From Bacteroidota bacterium (GTDB lineage Bacteria > Bacteroidota > Bacteroidia > NS11-12g > UBA9320), in NCBI GenBank assembly GCA_002746305.1, contig NVWV01000006.1:220103-284102 (forward strand): DNA of 64,000 bases, written 5' to 3'. The notes beneath the pieces were generated by a model. That model saw only the letters and a program-made list of their open reading frames with translations. It made no database searches and was not told the origin of the DNA. Each line of letters starts with the position of its first letter. The stretch's first letter is position 1. A program made the position numbers and the translations under genes. Positions 62,485-64,000 of the stretch are shown here, piece after piece.

Positions 62485-62572
62485 AGAAATAGAAAAAAGG
62501 GTAATGATTGAGAATTATTTATTACTGGGTATTCAGCAATGGGTAAAACCTAACCCTGCATATAGTTTCATA

Positions 62573-62580
62573 TATATTTG
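62573..62580 (+). promoter_or_regulatory. -7 promoter box (TATATTTG) of the four-helix membrane protein gene
   Basis: TATATTTG, a full match, 21 bp before the ATG at 62602. The in-frame TTG at 62578 lies inside this box, so it is not the start. Confidence 0.55.
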
Positions 62581-62601
62581 ACGAAAAATATTGTACAAAT
62601 C

Positions 62602-62976
62602 ATGATTAAAAAAGTAATAAAATTTCTAATCTTAGGTGGTGTCGTTTGGCTAAGTGCCGAGTACTTAAATGGTATTACGATTTCTGGAGGATTTAAATAT
62701 GCCCTAATAGCGGCTGTAGTTTTAGCATTGGTAAACACCTTTGTAAGGCCCATTCTAGCCGTACTCTCATTTCCTGTTACAGTAGTAACCTTTGGGCTGT
62801 TTAGTTTGGTAATCACTGCTCTCATGGTTATGTTAATGGACTACTTCGTCGATCATATAGTAATCGACTCTTTCTGGTGGGCATTGCTACTTGGATTAAT
62901 TGTATCATTTGCCGGATCTAGTATCGATAGATTTTTTAATAGAGAAAAATACACTAAGGCTACTGTTATTGATTAA
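62602..62976 (+). CDS. Phage-holin-superfamily-IV-like four-helix membrane protein
   Basis: The 124-residue protein has four hydrophobic segments (VIKFLILGGVVWLSAEYL, GGFKYALIAAVVLALVNTFV, FPVTVVTFGLFSLVITALMV, WWALLLGLIVSFAGSSIDRF) and the motif NTFVRPILAVLSFPVTVVTFG. It matches the widespread holin-superfamily IV (DUF360/YvlD-like) group. The name does not imply a phage origin, as no phage genes are nearby. Confidence 0.88.
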   Translation: MIKKVIKFLILGGVVWLSAEYLNGITISGGFKYALIAAVVLALVNTFVRPILAVLSFPVTVVTFGLFSLVITALMVMLMDYFVDHIVIDSFWWALLLGLIVSFAGSSIDRFFNREKYTKATVID

Positions 62977-63003
62977 GCCTTAATCTAAAAACTCATATAA
63001 ATA

Positions 63004-63035
63004 AAAAGCCTCCTGTCTTTCGACAGGAGGCTTTT
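63004..63035. terminator. Bidirectional terminator between the 62602 and 63055 genes
   Basis: AAAAGCCTCCTGTC (63004-63017) and GACAGGAGGCTTTT (63022-63035) form a perfect 14-bp stem with loop TTTC and A/T tracts on both sides, suiting the convergent genes. Confidence 0.92.
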
Positions 63036-63054
63036 ACTTGAATATTATTGTTTC

Positions 63055-64000
63055 TTATTTAGAAACCGTAATTCTCTTTGTTGCATAGAAATCACCGTTC
63101 TTAACCTGTACAAAGTATACTCCATCAGCTATTGCTGACATATCTACACTGTAAGTACCGTTTAAGTTATCAGTTACATTCACATCTAGAACATTTCCAA
63201 GTATGTCTCCAACCTTGATTACTACATCTCCAGCATTCTCAACTGTTACGTTGAACTTACCTTGAGTAGGGTTTGGATAAACATTGATCATATCATTGTT
63301 CTGTGTCAATTCTTCGATTCCTGCAAGATTGATTGTTACATCTTGACAATCTTTACTTGAACAAACACCTTTCCTAGCTGCAAGACATACAGTATAAGTA
63401 CCTTGATCTACATTGTTATATGTATATGTAGGATCTTCTACTATGTCTTTACCTCCGTTACCGAAAGTCCATCTGTAAACATCGTTTCCTGATGGGCCGT
63501 CTAATTTGATTGTTCTTCCTTCTCTTACTAGACCAAAGGTTGCATCTGGAGATGGGTTAACTGTAACTTGTACTGTTATCTCATCTGGACATCCTCCTTC
63601 TACTATTGCCTGAAGTGTTACATTGTAATCTCCTGGAGTTGCATAAATATGCGTAGGTGAGTGATCTGAACTTAAACCACCGTCTCCGAATTTCCAATCA
63701 TATGTAAGATCTCCTGCTGCTACTGTTGAGCTATTGGTAAATACTGCTTTATCTCCTTCACAAACGTCGATAGCATTAAAACCATTTGCAGTGAATCCTG
63801 CAACTGCTTGAAGTACTACATTTACGTCTTTTGTGATTGAGTTTGTACATCCATTCAAATCAGCTATTGTTAAAGTAACAGGCTTTGCTCCTACTTTACC
63901 AAATAAATGACTTGGATTCTCCATTCCTGAAGTTGCTTCTCCATCAAAATCCCATGCATAAGAACTATTTGCTCCTCCGTTTGGTACAAAACCTGTTCTT
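63055..64000 (-). CDS. 3' part of a PKD-domain T9SS cargo, cut by the window edge
   Basis: The frame is open from 63055 to the right edge. The reading continues past the ATG at 63924 (upstream residues RTGFVPNGGANSSYAWDFDG), so that ATG is internal. At least 314 residues are present. There are PKD repeats (YAWDFDG, LTYDWKFGDGG with THIYATPGDYNVTL, and VYRWTFGNGG with PTYTYNNVDQGTYTV), then a sorting domain from VYPNPTQGKF ending TKRITVSK. PKD folds are surface-exposed binding modules. The full protein continues outside the window. Confidence 0.85.
   Translation of the reverse strand, partial: RTGFVPNGGANSSYAWDFDGEATSGMENPSHLFGKVGAKPVTLTIADLNGCTNSITKDVNVVLQAVAGFTANGFNAIDVCEGDKAVFTNSSTVAAGDLTYDWKFGDGGLSSDHSPTHIYATPGDYNVTLQAIVEGGCPDEITVQVTVNPSPDATFGLVREGRTIKLDGPSGNDVYRWTFGNGGKDIVEDPTYTYNNVDQGTYTVCLAARKGVCSSKDCQDVTINLAGIEELTQNNDMINVYPNPTQGKFNVTVENAGDVVIKVGDILGNVLDVNVTDNLNGTYSVDMSAIADGVYFVQVKNGDFYATKRITVSK

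Noticed and set aside
62578..62601. TTG at 62578 as start of the four-helix membrane protein
   Set aside because: The TTG is part of a full TATATTTG promoter box and would precede the transcript start.
62602..62976. Phage-derived gene
   Set aside because: The holin-superfamily IV name is historical; no phage genes, integrase or attachment site are seen nearby.
1..64000. tRNA, rRNA, insertion sequences or riboswitches
   Set aside because: I saw no cloverleaf, rRNA block, transposase, or conserved riboswitch core by eye; a covariance-model search could not be run.

Overview
The window comes from an AT-rich bacterium of the phylum Bacteroidota, most likely near the order Flavobacteriales. The evidence is internal. 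Four genes lie wholly in the window and one runs off its right edge that end in type IX secretion (T9SS) C-terminal sorting domains. There is a TonB receptor/DUF4249 lipoprotein pair, a CcmE of the CxxxY type, a coaX-OMP-TPR-lptC gene order, and many promoters with the Bacteroidota -7 box TAnnTTTG in place of sigma70 boxes. Shine-Dalgarno sequences are nearly absent and several genes appear to start with TTG or GTG. I see no rRNA, tRNA, insertion sequence, prophage or CRISPR array, so this is ordinary chromosome rather than a mobile island.

Layout. 1-6.4 kb: the start of a secreted protein (left edge), a large thrombospondin-type-3-repeat T9SS cargo, glyS, and a Cys-motif/carboxypeptidase-regulatory membrane protein. 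6.6-9.7 kb: a polysaccharide flippase plus hexapeptide acyltransferase pair, rpsT and radC. 9.7-15 kb: an M1-family metallopeptidase, a TPR protein and a phosphosulfolactate synthase (ComA) homologue. 15-20.2 kb (minus strand): ccmC-ccmD-ccmE-ccmF, then a DUF2520 protein, an overlooked 45-codon ORF and a small secreted protein. 20.4-27.2 kb: two overlapping T9SS cargo genes, one of 1730 residues. 27.2-32.2 kb (minus): birA-coaX-OMP-TPR-lptC-small membrane protein. 32.3-38.3 kb: rsfS, a metallophosphoesterase with two thioredoxin-fold proteins, and a long TraB/GumN-HEAT protein. 38.4-45.3 kb: TonB receptor plus DUF4249, an Smr-domain protein, a FadL-like porin and a low-complexity repeat lipoprotein. 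45.4-50.6 kb: proS, a CPBP protease gene flanked by two copies of a palindromic repeat, ccmB (28 kb from the other ccm genes), a TerB-like protein and accC. 50.6-57.8 kb: an SBBP-repeat T9SS cargo, tex, a DEAD-box helicase, a cold-shock protein and a VF530/hydrolase/unknown trio. 57.9-64 kb: a VWA-like exported protein, two outer-membrane barrels, nhaC, a four-helix membrane protein and the 3' part of a PKD-domain T9SS cargo.

How the parts fit. The functional core is envelope biology: T9SS cargo and surface repeats, outer-membrane barrels, LPS export (LptC), polysaccharide export, cytochrome c maturation (CcmBCDEF present, CcmA not in the window), and thiol-redox proteins. Housekeeping translation genes (glyS, proS, rpsT, rsfS) are interleaved.

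The most noteworthy non-genic signals are two places where TAnnTTTG boxes face each other in a near-palindrome and appear to form overlapping bidirectional promoters (ccmB/TerB-accC and birA/rsfS), a group of near-leaderless promoters, and the repeat arrays bracketing the CPBP gene. I found no clearly new multi-gene system. The best candidates for new biology are the repeat-flanked CPBP locus, the ComA homologue, and the Gly/Tyr- and Ser/Arg-rich repeat lipoprotein.
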